Shown: in pieces, positions 44,948 to 53,440 of the stretch
Layout: each line of letters begins with the position of its first letter
Numbering within the stretch: position 1 is the stretch's first letter
NCBI RefSeq assembly: GCF_001182895.1
Contig: NZ_LFQR01000042.1
Span: 1-64,000, forward strand
Length of the DNA: 64,000 bases
From: Frateuria defendens
GTDB lineage: Bacteria > Pseudomonadota > Gammaproteobacteria > Xanthomonadales > Rhodanobacteraceae
Reading direction: 5' to 3'
Made by a program: the position numbers and the translations under genes
Notes under the pieces: model-generated
Databases searched by the model: none
What the model saw: only the letters and a program-made list of their open reading frames with translations
Told to the model about the DNA's origin: nothing

Positions 44948-45391
44948 ATGAAGAACGTCCAGAAGGGTTTCACCCTGATCGAATTGATGATCGTGGTTGC
45001 GATCATTGCGATCCTGGCGGCTATCGCTATTCCGCAGTATCAGAACTACACCAAGCGCGCCAAGATCTCCGAAGGCCTGGTGCTGGCCGATGCGGCCAAG
45101 CTTTCGGTGGCTGAAACCTATCAGTCCAAGGGCACCTGGCCCTCCAGCAATACCGCAGCGGGCTATCAGACTGGTGCCAGCACTTACGTCCAGTCGGTCG
45201 GCGTGAGCGGCAGTGGTGTCATTACCATCACGTATCAGCATTTCAACGATACCAGCATCGACGGCGTGGCCCTGACTATGACCCCGAGCAACACCGGCGG
45301 CTCTATCCAGTGGTCCTGCAGCAATTCCCAATCTTGGGGCACCGCGAGTTCCATTCCGGCCAAGTATTTGCCGGCCAGCTGCCACCAGTAA
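44948..45391 (+). CDS. pilA: Type IV major pilin PilA
   Basis: A prepilin of 147 residues. The class IVa leader MKNVQKG is cut before F8 ([29 protein letters not shown]), with the conserved Glu at mature position 5. A long hydrophobic helix is followed by a Ser/Thr/Gly-rich head and a C-terminal disulphide loop between the Cys of SCSNSQ and that of PASC. The head contains many Ser/Thr sites suited to O-glycosylation. Driven by its own sigma-54 promoter and ended by its own terminator. PilD (62238) should process it; PilB and PilC lie 13 kb downstream. Confidence 0.96.
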   Translation: MKNVQKGFTLIELMIVVAIIAILAAIAIPQYQNYTKRAKISEGLVLADAAKLSVAETYQSKGTWPSSNTAAGYQTGASTYVQSVGVSGSGVITITYQHFNDTSIDGVALTMTPSNTGGSIQWSCSNSQSWGTASSIPAKYLPASCHQ

Positions 45392-45410
45392 TCGCCTCGC
45401 GCGATACTAG

Positions 45411-45435
45411 AAAAAGCCCCTTCAAGGGGCTTTTT
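45411..45435 (+). terminator. Intrinsic terminator after pilA
   Basis: AAAAAGCCCC and GGGGCTTTTT form a stem with a short TTCAA loop, followed by T residues, 20 bp past the pilA stop. It may let a fraction of transcripts read into the GT-C genes. Confidence 0.93.
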
Positions 45436-45486
45436 CTTTATGAAAAGGCCCAGCAACCAATTTTTTCACTGAACCTCAGGCCCTCG

Positions 45487-47415
45487 ATGAGTTGGTCCCG
45501 CCCCCTCACCGTACTAGCCCTTGCCGCAATCGTCACGCTCACTGTAACGATTTACGCCCCCGGGCTCCATGGCCCTTACCTGCTGGATGACATCAGTAAT
45601 CTCGAGCCCATTAAGCGCTGGCTGGATGGCGAACTAGGTTGGCGCGGCGTGGTATTCGACAATCGCTCCGGCATGCTCGGGCGCATACTCAGCATGGCGA
45701 GCTTCATGCTCGACGCCTGGCGCACCGGCTCGATGGATTCCTTCACCTTCAAGCCCACCAACCTGCTAATCCATCTGCTGTGCGGGTTGGTCTTGTGGGC
45801 TCTGTTACGGCGGGTACTTCCCCGCGATCCGAATACCTCCACGTCAGCCGCCTGGCTCTCTCTCTTGCTGACAGCTGCCTGGCTCTGGGCACCACTGCAG
45901 GCCAGCACCGTGCTCTACGTCGTGCAGCGCATGGCCCAGCTGGCAGCTCTATTCATGCTGCTCGCCCTGTGGCTCTACATGACGGCACGCCAGCAGATCG
46001 AAAAAGGCCGAGGGAGCGGCCAAATCTTGCTATGGATAGGCGTACCGGCGTGCACAATTCTCGCCGCCCTGGCCAAGGAAAACGGAGTTCTGGCATTGCC
46101 AATGGCTCTAGTGCTGGAACTCAGCCTGTTCGCGCCAAGCGAAGGAATGCGGCGCCCACGAAGCGTGCAAGCATTCTTTACTGTCACGGTCATACTGCCC
46201 GCCGTGATAGCTGCCTCATGGCTGGCGTGCCATCCAGGCTTTATTACCGGCAGCTATGTATTGAGAAATTTCACGCTGACCGAGCGGCTGTTGACCGAGC
46301 CGCGCATTCTATGGAGTTATGTGCAGACCCAGTTGCTCCCCGTCGGGCCGCGCATGGGCATCTACCACGATAATTACCCTGTATCCGTAGATTTTCTGCA
46401 CCCCTGGACCACGCTGCCAGCCTTGCTTGCATGGCTCCTGCTGGTGGGAATGGCTTGGCGGTGGCGCCGCCAATCGCCATTGTTCACCGCCGGCGTGGGA
46501 TTATTCTTGGTCGGTCAAGCAATGGAATCCAGCTTCATCGCGCTGGAGCTCTATTTCGAACATCGTAACTACCTGCCATCGGTTGGCATACTGCTAGCGG
46601 CCACCGGATTAGTGGCTAGGCTGGCACACAAATACCCTGCCACCAAAGAAGGAACCTTGCGGCGCGCGGCATATGCCTTGATGCTGACCGTGCCACTAGC
46701 TTATGCATTCGCCACCTGGGTGCAGGCCGGCTCCTGGTCTTCAGGACGACTGTTCTATGCCATGCAGGAAACCTACAACCCCACCTCGCCCCGTTTGCAG
46801 TCGGCCTTGACCGCACAGGCCATGTCGGCCGGCAATCTTGATGATGCGTTGGGCCATATAGCAATTGGTGAGCGCTACGGCCCAGCATCCGAAGCCATGA
46901 CCGCAACCATCTGGCGGTTCCTGGCGTATTGCGAGACGCATCATCCCTCGCCCAACGAGCTGTACGTGCAATTCGAGGAGCGCACCCATGGCGTAATCAC
47001 CAATTTCGCCATGATCGGCTGGGAGTTGCTGGCTCAGCGCGTAGAAAGGGGTTGCCCGAGTATAGACCTGAAACGGCTGACAGCCGATGCCGGCACTTGG
47101 CTAGCCCACAACCCGCTGCCAGCTACGTCGCAAAACGCTTGGCGGACGCGTTACAACCTGGCACGCATGATGGCTGCCGATGGCCGCATTGCCGAAGCGG
47201 CCAGCACCAATCGCCAAGCCTGGATCGACAGCGGGTACAACAATGGTATCGGCGTGTTCCAATTCCAGTTGGATGCTACGCTCGGCGACGTCGGCGCTTG
47301 CCGGGAAGTACTTGCTCATCTAGACCGAGCCGCAGGTGGTGCCGACTATCGTCTCAACGCAGCGGTGGCCACCTTCCGTGAAGCCCTGGACCATGGCCAG
47401 ATCCGCCCTCCTTGA
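45487..47415 (+). CDS. GT-C-like membrane protein with TPR-like C-terminus (candidate pilin glycosyltransferase), copy 1
   Basis: A protein of 642 residues with about ten membrane helices over residues 8-430 and a soluble helical C-terminal part (about 440-640), likely TPR-like. The first periplasmic loop has an acidic pair (GPYLLDDISN), as in GT-C glycosyltransferases, and further motifs STVLYVVQRM and FEHRNYLPSVGILLA match the family of TMTC-like TPR membrane proteins. It is a paralogue of the next gene. Placement just after pilA suggests lipid-linked sugar transfer to pilin, as TfpO/TfpW do; this is inference. The ATG at 45487 begins the first helix; the ribosome-binding site is weak. Confidence 0.7.
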   Translation: MSWSRPLTVLALAAIVTLTVTIYAPGLHGPYLLDDISNLEPIKRWLDGELGWRGVVFDNRSGMLGRILSMASFMLDAWRTGSMDSFTFKPTNLLIHLLCGLVLWALLRRVLPRDPNTSTSAAWLSLLLTAAWLWAPLQASTVLYVVQRMAQLAALFMLLALWLYMTARQQIEKGRGSGQILLWIGVPACTILAALAKENGVLALPMALVLELSLFAPSEGMRRPRSVQAFFTVTVILPAVIAASWLACHPGFITGSYVLRNFTLTERLLTEPRILWSYVQTQLLPVGPRMGIYHDNYPVSVDFLHPWTTLPALLAWLLLVGMAWRWRRQSPLFTAGVGLFLVGQAMESSFIALELYFEHRNYLPSVGILLAATGLVARLAHKYPATKEGTLRRAAYALMLTVPLAYAFATWVQAGSWSSGRLFYAMQETYNPTSPRLQSALTAQAMSAGNLDDALGHIAIGERYGPASEAMTATIWRFLAYCETHHPSPNELYVQFEERTHGVITNFAMIGWELLAQRVERGCPSIDLKRLTADAGTWLAHNPLPATSQNAWRTRYNLARMMAADGRIAEAASTNRQAWIDSGYNNGIGVFQFQLDATLGDVGACREVLAHLDRAAGGADYRLNAAVATFREALDHGQIRPP

Positions 47416-47421
47416 TCCCCT

Positions 47422-49476
47422 ATGGTCCGGCACGGAAGTCCGCCACAGCACTACAAACACGCGCCCACCTGCCCGAGAGCCGGTTTGACCACATCAAATA
47501 CGCCACGCTGCCACCACCTTGCTCCATCGGCCTGGCTAGGCATTGCCATTGCGTTCACCATCTTGATCTATTGGCCCGGCATCTACGGAAGCTGGCTGTT
47601 CGACGACTACCCCAACATCGTCGACAACAAAGGGGTGCAACCCTCTGACTCCAGTCTACCGTCGCTGGTGCAAGCCACGCTCTCGTCGCCCGCCAGCGAA
47701 TTCAAGCGCCCGCTAGCGTCACTCAGCTTTGCCGCCAACTACTTGTTCACTGGGCTCGATCCGTTCTGGATGAAGCTAACGAACCTGGCCATCCATCTTC
47801 TTAACGGCGTAATGCTGTTCCTGCTAACGCGAATGCTGATGCGTTCACTTATCGCACCAACTGGTGATCGCACAGCTACATGGCCAGCGGCATTGGTCAC
47901 CGGGGCGTGGATGGTGTTGCCGATCAACCTCACCTCGGTACTGTACGTGGTGCAGCGCATGGAGTCGTTGGCCAACTTGTTCGTGCTTGCTGGCCTGCTG
48001 GGCTACGTAACGGCCAGGCAACGCATGCTAGCTGGGCGCAGCGGCTTTGCGCTGACGGTCATCAGCCTCATCGTACCGACGATGCTCGGTGTACTGTCCA
48101 AGGAAACAGCAGTCATGCTGCCGCTCTATGCGCTGATTGTCGAATGGGTGCTGTTTCGCTTCGCATCCGCCAAGACTGCCGACGGTGCATTACCTGTGAC
48201 GTCGGACGACAGCGCTCTAGCCGCCACCGATCGCCACAGCAGGAAAGACCCGCGCATCGTCTTACTTTATGTGCTTCTGCTGGCCCTACCACTCACCGTC
48301 GGCCTGGGCTGGCTGTTGCCCCTGGTCCTAAAGCCGGAGAGTTGGGCTACGCGCGATTTCACCTTGCAGACCAGGCTGCTTAGCGAAGCGCGGATCGTCG
48401 TCGACTACATACTATGGACAGTGTTGCCGACACCCCATGCGTTGTCCTTCTATCATGACGATTTCAGCATATCGAGCGGACTGCTCACCCCTATCAGCAC
48501 GCTGATCAGCTTGCTGCTCATCGCGGGCTTCCTGGCCTTGGCCATCGTCCTGCGCTATCGCCAGCCACTGGCCAGCCTTGGCATGCTTTGGTTCCTCGGC
48601 GCCCAATTGCTTACCGGCACCATCCTGCCGCTGGAATTGGTCTACGAGCACCGCAACTATTTCGCCAGCTACGGCCTGTTGCTGGCACTACTGCCCTCTC
48701 TTGCTGGAAGGCAAGAGGTGAAACGGCATGACTGGCTTCTTCTTGCTCGCTACACGATTCTCGGGGGACTTGCACTGCTCTGGATATGCGTGACGGCCCT
48801 GACTGCCCAAGCCTGGGGCGATCCACTGCGCTTGGCCGAGGAGCTTGCGGCCAGGGCGCCGGATTCACCTCGCGCCCAATATGAACTGGGGCGTACCTAC
48901 ATCATCTATTCCCACTACGACCCCACGTCGCCGTTCACCCAGCGGGCTTACGCTCCATTGGAGCGAGCAGCGGCCTTGCCGCAGTCGTCTATCCTCCCGC
49001 AGCAGGCGCTGATATTCATGAATTCGCGCATGCGCCTTCCACTGAAAGACGAATGGTGGAGCAGCATGATCGAAAAACTGAAAACCAAACGGCCCGGAGT
49101 GCAGGACGAGAGTTCTCTTGCGGCACTGACCCAATGCGCAAGGGAAGACCACTGCGACCTACCCAAGAGTCGCATGGTGGCATCGTTCACCGCCGCACTC
49201 GCCCATCCGGCACCCAGCGCACGCCTACTAGCCACATATGGCGACTATGCCTGGAACGTGCTCGATAACCATGAGCTAGGGATACGCATGACCAGAGAGG
49301 CCGTTCAGGCCAGCCCCTACGAACCCGCTTACCAAATAACCTTGATCCGCATGCTGGCGGCACAGCAGCGTTATGGAGAGGCCCGCACGGCGATCACGCG
49401 ACTACAAGCTTTGAATGTGGGCGGCCGTCTGGACAGCAGCATTGCCAACCTCCGCGACCAGTTGCCCCAGCCGTAA
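47422..49476 (+). CDS. GT-C-like membrane protein with TPR-like C-terminus, copy 2
   Basis: A protein of 684 residues paralogous to the preceding gene, 6 bp downstream. It shares the first-loop acidic pair (GSWLFDDYPNIVDN), LTSVLYVVQRMESLANLF, KETAVMLPLYALI and YEHRNYFASYGLLLALL, followed by a soluble helical C-terminal region (about 460-684). It has a 35-residue polar N-terminal extension that may be wrong if translation starts later. Codon use is less GC-rich than the housekeeping genes. It probably works with, or in sequence with, copy 1 on the same acceptor or sugar pathway. Confidence 0.68.
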   Translation: MVRHGSPPQHYKHAPTCPRAGLTTSNTPRCHHLAPSAWLGIAIAFTILIYWPGIYGSWLFDDYPNIVDNKGVQPSDSSLPSLVQATLSSPASEFKRPLASLSFAANYLFTGLDPFWMKLTNLAIHLLNGVMLFLLTRMLMRSLIAPTGDRTATWPAALVTGAWMVLPINLTSVLYVVQRMESLANLFVLAGLLGYVTARQRMLAGRSGFALTVISLIVPTMLGVLSKETAVMLPLYALIVEWVLFRFASAKTADGALPVTSDDSALAATDRHSRKDPRIVLLYVLLLALPLTVGLGWLLPLVLKPESWATRDFTLQTRLLSEARIVVDYILWTVLPTPHALSFYHDDFSISSGLLTPISTLISLLLIAGFLALAIVLRYRQPLASLGMLWFLGAQLLTGTILPLELVYEHRNYFASYGLLLALLPSLAGRQEVKRHDWLLLARYTILGGLALLWICVTALTAQAWGDPLRLAEELAARAPDSPRAQYELGRTYIIYSHYDPTSPFTQRAYAPLERAAALPQSSILPQQALIFMNSRMRLPLKDEWWSSMIEKLKTKRPGVQDESSLAALTQCAREDHCDLPKSRMVASFTAALAHPAPSARLLATYGDYAWNVLDNHELGIRMTREAVQASPYEPAYQITLIRMLAAQQRYGEARTAITRLQALNVGGRLDSSIANLRDQLPQP

Positions 49477-49555
49477 ATGCGTCCGGCCTTGTCCTGATGC
49501 CACATCAATCCACTGCATCCAGGCTTTGCAAGCTCCGAACTCATGGGTCAGCAAC

Positions 49556-50656
49556 TCAGCGACGATGCGAGGCGATCGCTCTCTGCAACAACTCATCAAG
49601 ATCACCCGCTAGCGCCGACCAACTCGATGCCAACGATGCCGGCACCTTAACCGGCGAATCGAGTTGACCCAACAAACGCTGCGCAAGCTCTTCGCTATCC
49701 CCCGGCCGATAGAGTGTTGCCGGATAGGGGCCCAAAAGCACGGCTACATCGCCGACTGCAGCGGCAACCACGGGAAGCTCCGAGGCAAGCATCTCAACCA
49801 ACTTTTGCGGATGACAGGCGCGACCGAACGCACTATCGCGATTGCAGACAACACCGACATCCAATGCCGAATACAGCCAAGGTATCCGCGAGTTCGGCAA
49901 CACGCCAAGGTCTATGACCCCGTCACCAAGAGCTCGCCCGGCTTTGCGGTCGCGCGGACCAGCTACCACTAGACGTACATCGGACCGATACTCGCGCAGG
50001 CGGTTATACGCCCGAAATAGGTCGTCGATTCCACGAGAGGAGTCGAGAGCTCCGGCCGTACCAATCAAACGGATATCCTGCGGCAGGCCAAGCCACTCCC
50101 GAGCCACTCTCCGCACCAGCCGTTGACCGAATGCTTCCGGCACGCCATTGCCAATGATCTTGACGGGAGGCACGCCCTCCATCCGTGACGGCAACATCGC
50201 CGCAAGCGAATGGCTAACGACGCTGAGGGCATCCACCCGTGCACAGGCCTGGCGGAACGCCCGCCGCAGCCCGGGAAACGCAGTCAAACCGAACGACTCA
50301 TAGTCGTCGTAGAGGTCGGTTACAACTGGAAGCCTCCACTTCCGCCCTGAACGGGCGGCGATTATGGCGTGAAGCGCATCCGAGCTATCCCAGATCACCT
50401 CGGGCCGAACGACCGCGACGATGTCCTCCAACCGTCGGCGATAGGCCAGCGGGGAAGGCCACATGTCTTCCGACCACCAGCGAACTCCTCCGTCGACACG
50501 GAACGACGCTCCGCGCCGCCGGTACGACCAGGCCAGTCCTACGACATCGTGGCCACGCGCCGCCAACCCGGTAGGCAGCTCGAACATTCGGCCATAACGG
50601 TCGTCCAGCAGGTCCTTCCCCGTGTACTGCCGCTTGGTTAGAACAAGTATGCGCAT
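49556..50656 (-). CDS. Glycosyltransferase family 4
   Basis: A protein of 366 residues with two Rossmann-like halves (GT-B). The N-terminus MRILVLTKRQYTGKDLLDDRYGR is followed by GARGHDV-like, NGVPEAF at the domain junction, LIGTAGALDSSRGIDDLF and the C-terminal EX7E-like region HPQKLVEMLASELPVVAAAVGDV. It transfers a sugar from a nucleotide donor to a membrane-linked glycan. The donor is unknown. It is convergent with the GT-C genes, 79 bp apart. Confidence 0.85.
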   Translation of the reverse strand: MRILVLTKRQYTGKDLLDDRYGRMFELPTGLAARGHDVVGLAWSYRRRGASFRVDGGVRWWSEDMWPSPLAYRRRLEDIVAVVRPEVIWDSSDALHAIIAARSGRKWRLPVVTDLYDDYESFGLTAFPGLRRAFRQACARVDALSVVSHSLAAMLPSRMEGVPPVKIIGNGVPEAFGQRLVRRVAREWLGLPQDIRLIGTAGALDSSRGIDDLFRAYNRLREYRSDVRLVVAGPRDRKAGRALGDGVIDLGVLPNSRIPWLYSALDVGVVCNRDSAFGRACHPQKLVEMLASELPVVAAAVGDVAVLLGPYPATLYRPGDSEELAQRLLGQLDSPVKVPASLASSWSALAGDLDELLQRAIASHRR

Positions 50657-50849
50657 CCCTCATCCTGCCGGCGATGACCTCGTGCGGCGTTGCTCGATCA
50701 CCGCATATCTTCAAAGGAAGATCCATGCGAGCATACGCGCGTCGCTGGTATTTGACGACGCGTGGAACACCGCTGCTCGCAATGGCTCCTTCTGAAGCAC
50801 AAACCAAATAGAGCCGCGAAAACATTTCTGTTTTAATCAGGCCAAGTTA
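50657..50849. other. Intergenic DNA left of the IS630 remnant, with a possible 28-codon ORF
   Basis: ATG at 50725 with AGGAAG 5 nt ahead opens 28 codons (MRAYARRWYLTTRGTPLLAM...) ending at 50811. The start site looks genuine, but the peptide has no recognised family. It may be the leftover 5' end of a gene broken before or with IS insertion. Confidence 0.25.
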
Positions 50850-51394
50850 GTGTGGCGTCTCAGAAATAACATGAACTATGTAGCGACTTGGCTGTCGAAG
50901 TGTTTTCCGTATAGGAGACTATCTCGATGGCTCGCACAAGACGCCCCGTTACGAAGCTGCAGATCACCGATGCCGAGCACTCGGAACTGAAGGCGCGCCT
51001 GCGCGTCCGCAAGGCGCCGGAGGACGAGAAACTACGCATGCGGATCGTGTTGGGCTGTGCAGCAGGCAAGTCGGGAAAAGTGATCGCTGAGCGCTTGCAG
51101 ACCACGATCCAGACGGTATCCAAGTGGAGGCGGCGCTACGAGGCTTACCGACTGGCCGGGCTGACCGATGCTCCGCGTGCAGGACGTCCGCGTAGCGTGG
51201 ACGATGAGCAGGTCCAGCAGATTGTGGACAAGGTCCGCCAGAGCACTCCCACCGACGCCACGCATTGGAGCGTGCGCCAGATGAGCCGGCAGATCCGAAA
51301 CCTTTCGTCTGGCACAAGAGCGCCGACACCATCTTGGCATCCGTCGCTCGCGCCGCGGCCAAACTTACTTAATATTATTTATGAGACACTACAC
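50850..51394 (+). mobile_element. IS630-family insertion sequence, internally deleted
   Basis: The ends are imperfect inverted repeats of about 23 bp (19 matches): left GTGTGGCGTCTCAGAAATAA, right (reverse strand) GTGTAGTGTCTCATAAATAA. TA dinucleotides flank both ends (50848-50849 and 51395-51396), the IS630/Tc1 target duplication. At 545 bp it is about half the family's usual length, because the transposase is deleted in the middle. Confidence 0.88.
50927..51383 (+). pseudogene. IS630 transposase remnant with internal deletion
   Basis: The N-terminal 124 or so residues are intact (RMRIVLGCAAGKSGKVIAERL, VSKWRRRYEAYRLAGLTDAPRAGRPRSV, a helix-turn-helix DNA-binding part). After WSVRQMSRQIR the sequence jumps, and a different frame encodes the normal C-terminus FVWHKSADTILASVARAAAKL with its stop TAA near 51370. 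About 200 codons with the DDE catalytic core are missing. Non-functional on its own, though movable in trans if a full copy exists elsewhere. Confidence 0.85.
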
Positions 51395-51416
51395 TAGCGT
51401 GACCAATCCCAAATTG

Positions 51417-52298
51417 ATGCTCACTCTGCGAAAAGCTGCCAAGCGGCTATCACTGGGCGGCCGCGTCTTGCTGGCGCAGCGCCTGCTCCGCCGTTGTTTT
51501 CGCAATGCGAAGGGCATTGCGCATATCGACGACTTCGATGGCGACCTGACGATCGATTTGCGGCTATCGGAGCATATGCAGAGGCGCATGTTCTGGATGG
51601 GCTATTACAATCGCGAAATTGTCGCCCTGCTCAAGGGAATCCTGCACCCGGGAATGGTGATGATCGACGTGGGGGCGAATATCGGTGAAATTACGCTGGT
51701 CGCCGCGAAGCTTGCCGGGTCGACTGGACGAGTCATCGCTTTTGAGCCAGTGAGCGATATCGCGGCCTCACTCGAGCAAAGCGTCGCGCGCAACCGACTT
51801 AAGCAAGTGACGGTCGCGAGACTTGGACTATCCGATACGAACGGCACCGCCCCCCTCTACGCCTCGTGTGGACAAGGGAGAGCCGACGATGAAAATTACG
51901 GACTGGGCACCCTCTATGGAGGCTCCGAAACGGACAACCCTCTTCAGACGATCCAGCTGACCACCCTAGACGCGTATCTACATGAACACGCCATTTCTCG
52001 GCTGGACATAGTCAAGATCGATATCGAAGGTGCAGAGCTTCCCTGCCTGAAAGGCGCGGGGCACACGCTCAGCCGATACAAGCCGCTTCTCATCATCGAA
52101 ATCCAGGAGCAGACATCGGTGATTGCCGGCTACCGGCAATCCGACATTCTCGACTACCTGGAAACGTTTGGCTACGCGTTTCATGCCATAGGCCGCAATG
52201 GACGCCTGACCCCACTGGATGCCCGTCACCTGTCCGCCTACCAGAACGTGCTATGCACCCCAGCCGGGAACAATTCGCCACCCGGCGCCATGGCATGA
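51417..52298 (+). CDS. FkbM family methyltransferase
   Basis: A protein of 293 residues from this start. The SAM-binding Rossmann fold begins MVMIDVGANIGEITLVAAKLAG, then VIAFEPVSD, and VKIDIEGAELPCLKGAG, the FkbM motif block. It probably O-methylates a sugar of the glycan made by this island. An in-frame ATG at 51381 lies inside the inverted repeat of the IS and would add 12 residues; the ATG at 51417, beyond the IS, is preferred. Its stop overlaps the next gene (ATGA). Confidence 0.85.
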   Translation: MLTLRKAAKRLSLGGRVLLAQRLLRRCFRNAKGIAHIDDFDGDLTIDLRLSEHMQRRMFWMGYYNREIVALLKGILHPGMVMIDVGANIGEITLVAAKLAGSTGRVIAFEPVSDIAASLEQSVARNRLKQVTVARLGLSDTNGTAPLYASCGQGRADDENYGLGTLYGGSETDNPLQTIQLTTLDAYLHEHAISRLDIVKIDIEGAELPCLKGAGHTLSRYKPLLIIEIQEQTSVIAGYRQSDILDYLETFGYAFHAIGRNGRLTPLDARHLSAYQNVLCTPAGNNSPPGAMA

Positions 52299-53410
52299 AA
52301 GTCTGGCTTTTGCTCAGCCGCTTGGGGCATGGGGGCCTTGAGCGAGTTCAGCTGAACATCGCAAAGGCCATGCACGCACGCGGAGTGGACGTCTCCATCG
52401 TTGCCGGACAGATCCTCGCCGATGTGCGCCACGAGCTTCCCCCAGCATTGCCTGTCATCGAACTCGCGAAACCCGGCCTGCCACGCTTCTTCGTAGGACT
52501 GCTGCGCGCTCTTTATCGCGACCGACCAGCCGTAGTATTCACCACGTCCAATGACGTTGCCTGCCTGCTGCTACTGCTGCGGCTGACTCTGTTCCAAAAG
52601 ATGCGCGTGATCGTGACGCAGCATTTGTCACTCTCCGGCCCACGGCAAATTGCCCGTGGCCGGAAGCGAATCAAGCTTGAGTTGATCCGGACGGCCATGC
52701 GCCTGCTGCTGCCAGGCGCCAATGGCCTGGTCGCCGTTTCGCGAGGAGTCGCCGAGGATATGCGGCGGGAGCTCTCGCTGAAAAACGCCGAAATCACGAT
52801 CATCCACAACCCCATCGTGACACCCGACTTCGACGCGCACATGCAGGAAACATCCGCATGGCCCTGGTCGAACCGCGATGCACCCACGATCATCTTTGTC
52901 GGAAGGCTCTCGACAGAAAAACGACTGGACCTGCTGCTCGATAGTTTCCTCGCCCTCATCCGCACCATGCCGGCAAGACTGCTTATCGTCGGCGAAGGAT
53001 CGGCACGACAAGAGATCGAGCGTCGGATCCGGATCGACGGCCTTCAGGACTGCTGCAAATTGACGGGCTTTGTCCATAATGCACTTCCCCTAATGCATGC
53101 GGCGGACGTCCTGGCGCTTCCCTCCGACTACGAGGGCTTCGGCAACGTACTGGTAGAGGCAATGGCCTGCGGAACCCAGGTCGTTTCAACGGATTGCCCG
53201 CATGGGCCGGCAGAAATTCTGAACGACGGCGAGTTTGGGCAGCTGATCCCGATGAACGACCCGGCCGCATTTGAAGCGGCTCTCCGCAACAGCCTCGAAC
53301 ATCGCTTTCACGTCGCCCCGGCCGCGTTGAAGGCACGCGCAAGCACATTCGGACAGGAGGCGGCCGTGAGCCGCTATATCGCGCTCCTGCACCGCGCTAC
53401 AGCGCGCTAG
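52295..53410 (+). CDS. Glycosyltransferase family 4
   Basis: A protein of 371 residues starting KVWLLLSRLGHGGLERVQLNIAKAM, the GT4 opening loop. VTQHLSLSG and LVAVSRGVAEDMRR precede the junction IIHNPIV; the C-terminal half has FVGRLSTEKRLDLLLDSF, VGEGSARQEIE and the EX7E motif SDYEGFGNVLVEAMACGTQVVSTDCPHGPAEIL. It resembles enzymes adding hexoses or GalNAc in O-antigen and capsule assembly. The start overlaps the FkbM stop by four bases, so the two are coupled. Confidence 0.9.
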   Translation: MKVWLLLSRLGHGGLERVQLNIAKAMHARGVDVSIVAGQILADVRHELPPALPVIELAKPGLPRFFVGLLRALYRDRPAVVFTTSNDVACLLLLLRLTLFQKMRVIVTQHLSLSGPRQIARGRKRIKLELIRTAMRLLLPGANGLVAVSRGVAEDMRRELSLKNAEITIIHNPIVTPDFDAHMQETSAWPWSNRDAPTIIFVGRLSTEKRLDLLLDSFLALIRTMPARLLIVGEGSARQEIERRIRIDGLQDCCKLTGFVHNALPLMHAADVLALPSDYEGFGNVLVEAMACGTQVVSTDCPHGPAEILNDGEFGQLIPMNDPAAFEAALRNSLEHRFHVAPAALKARASTFGQEAAVSRYIALLHRATAR

Positions 53411-53440
53411 GGCTCCAGCACGATCAGCGAGTGCTCGCCC

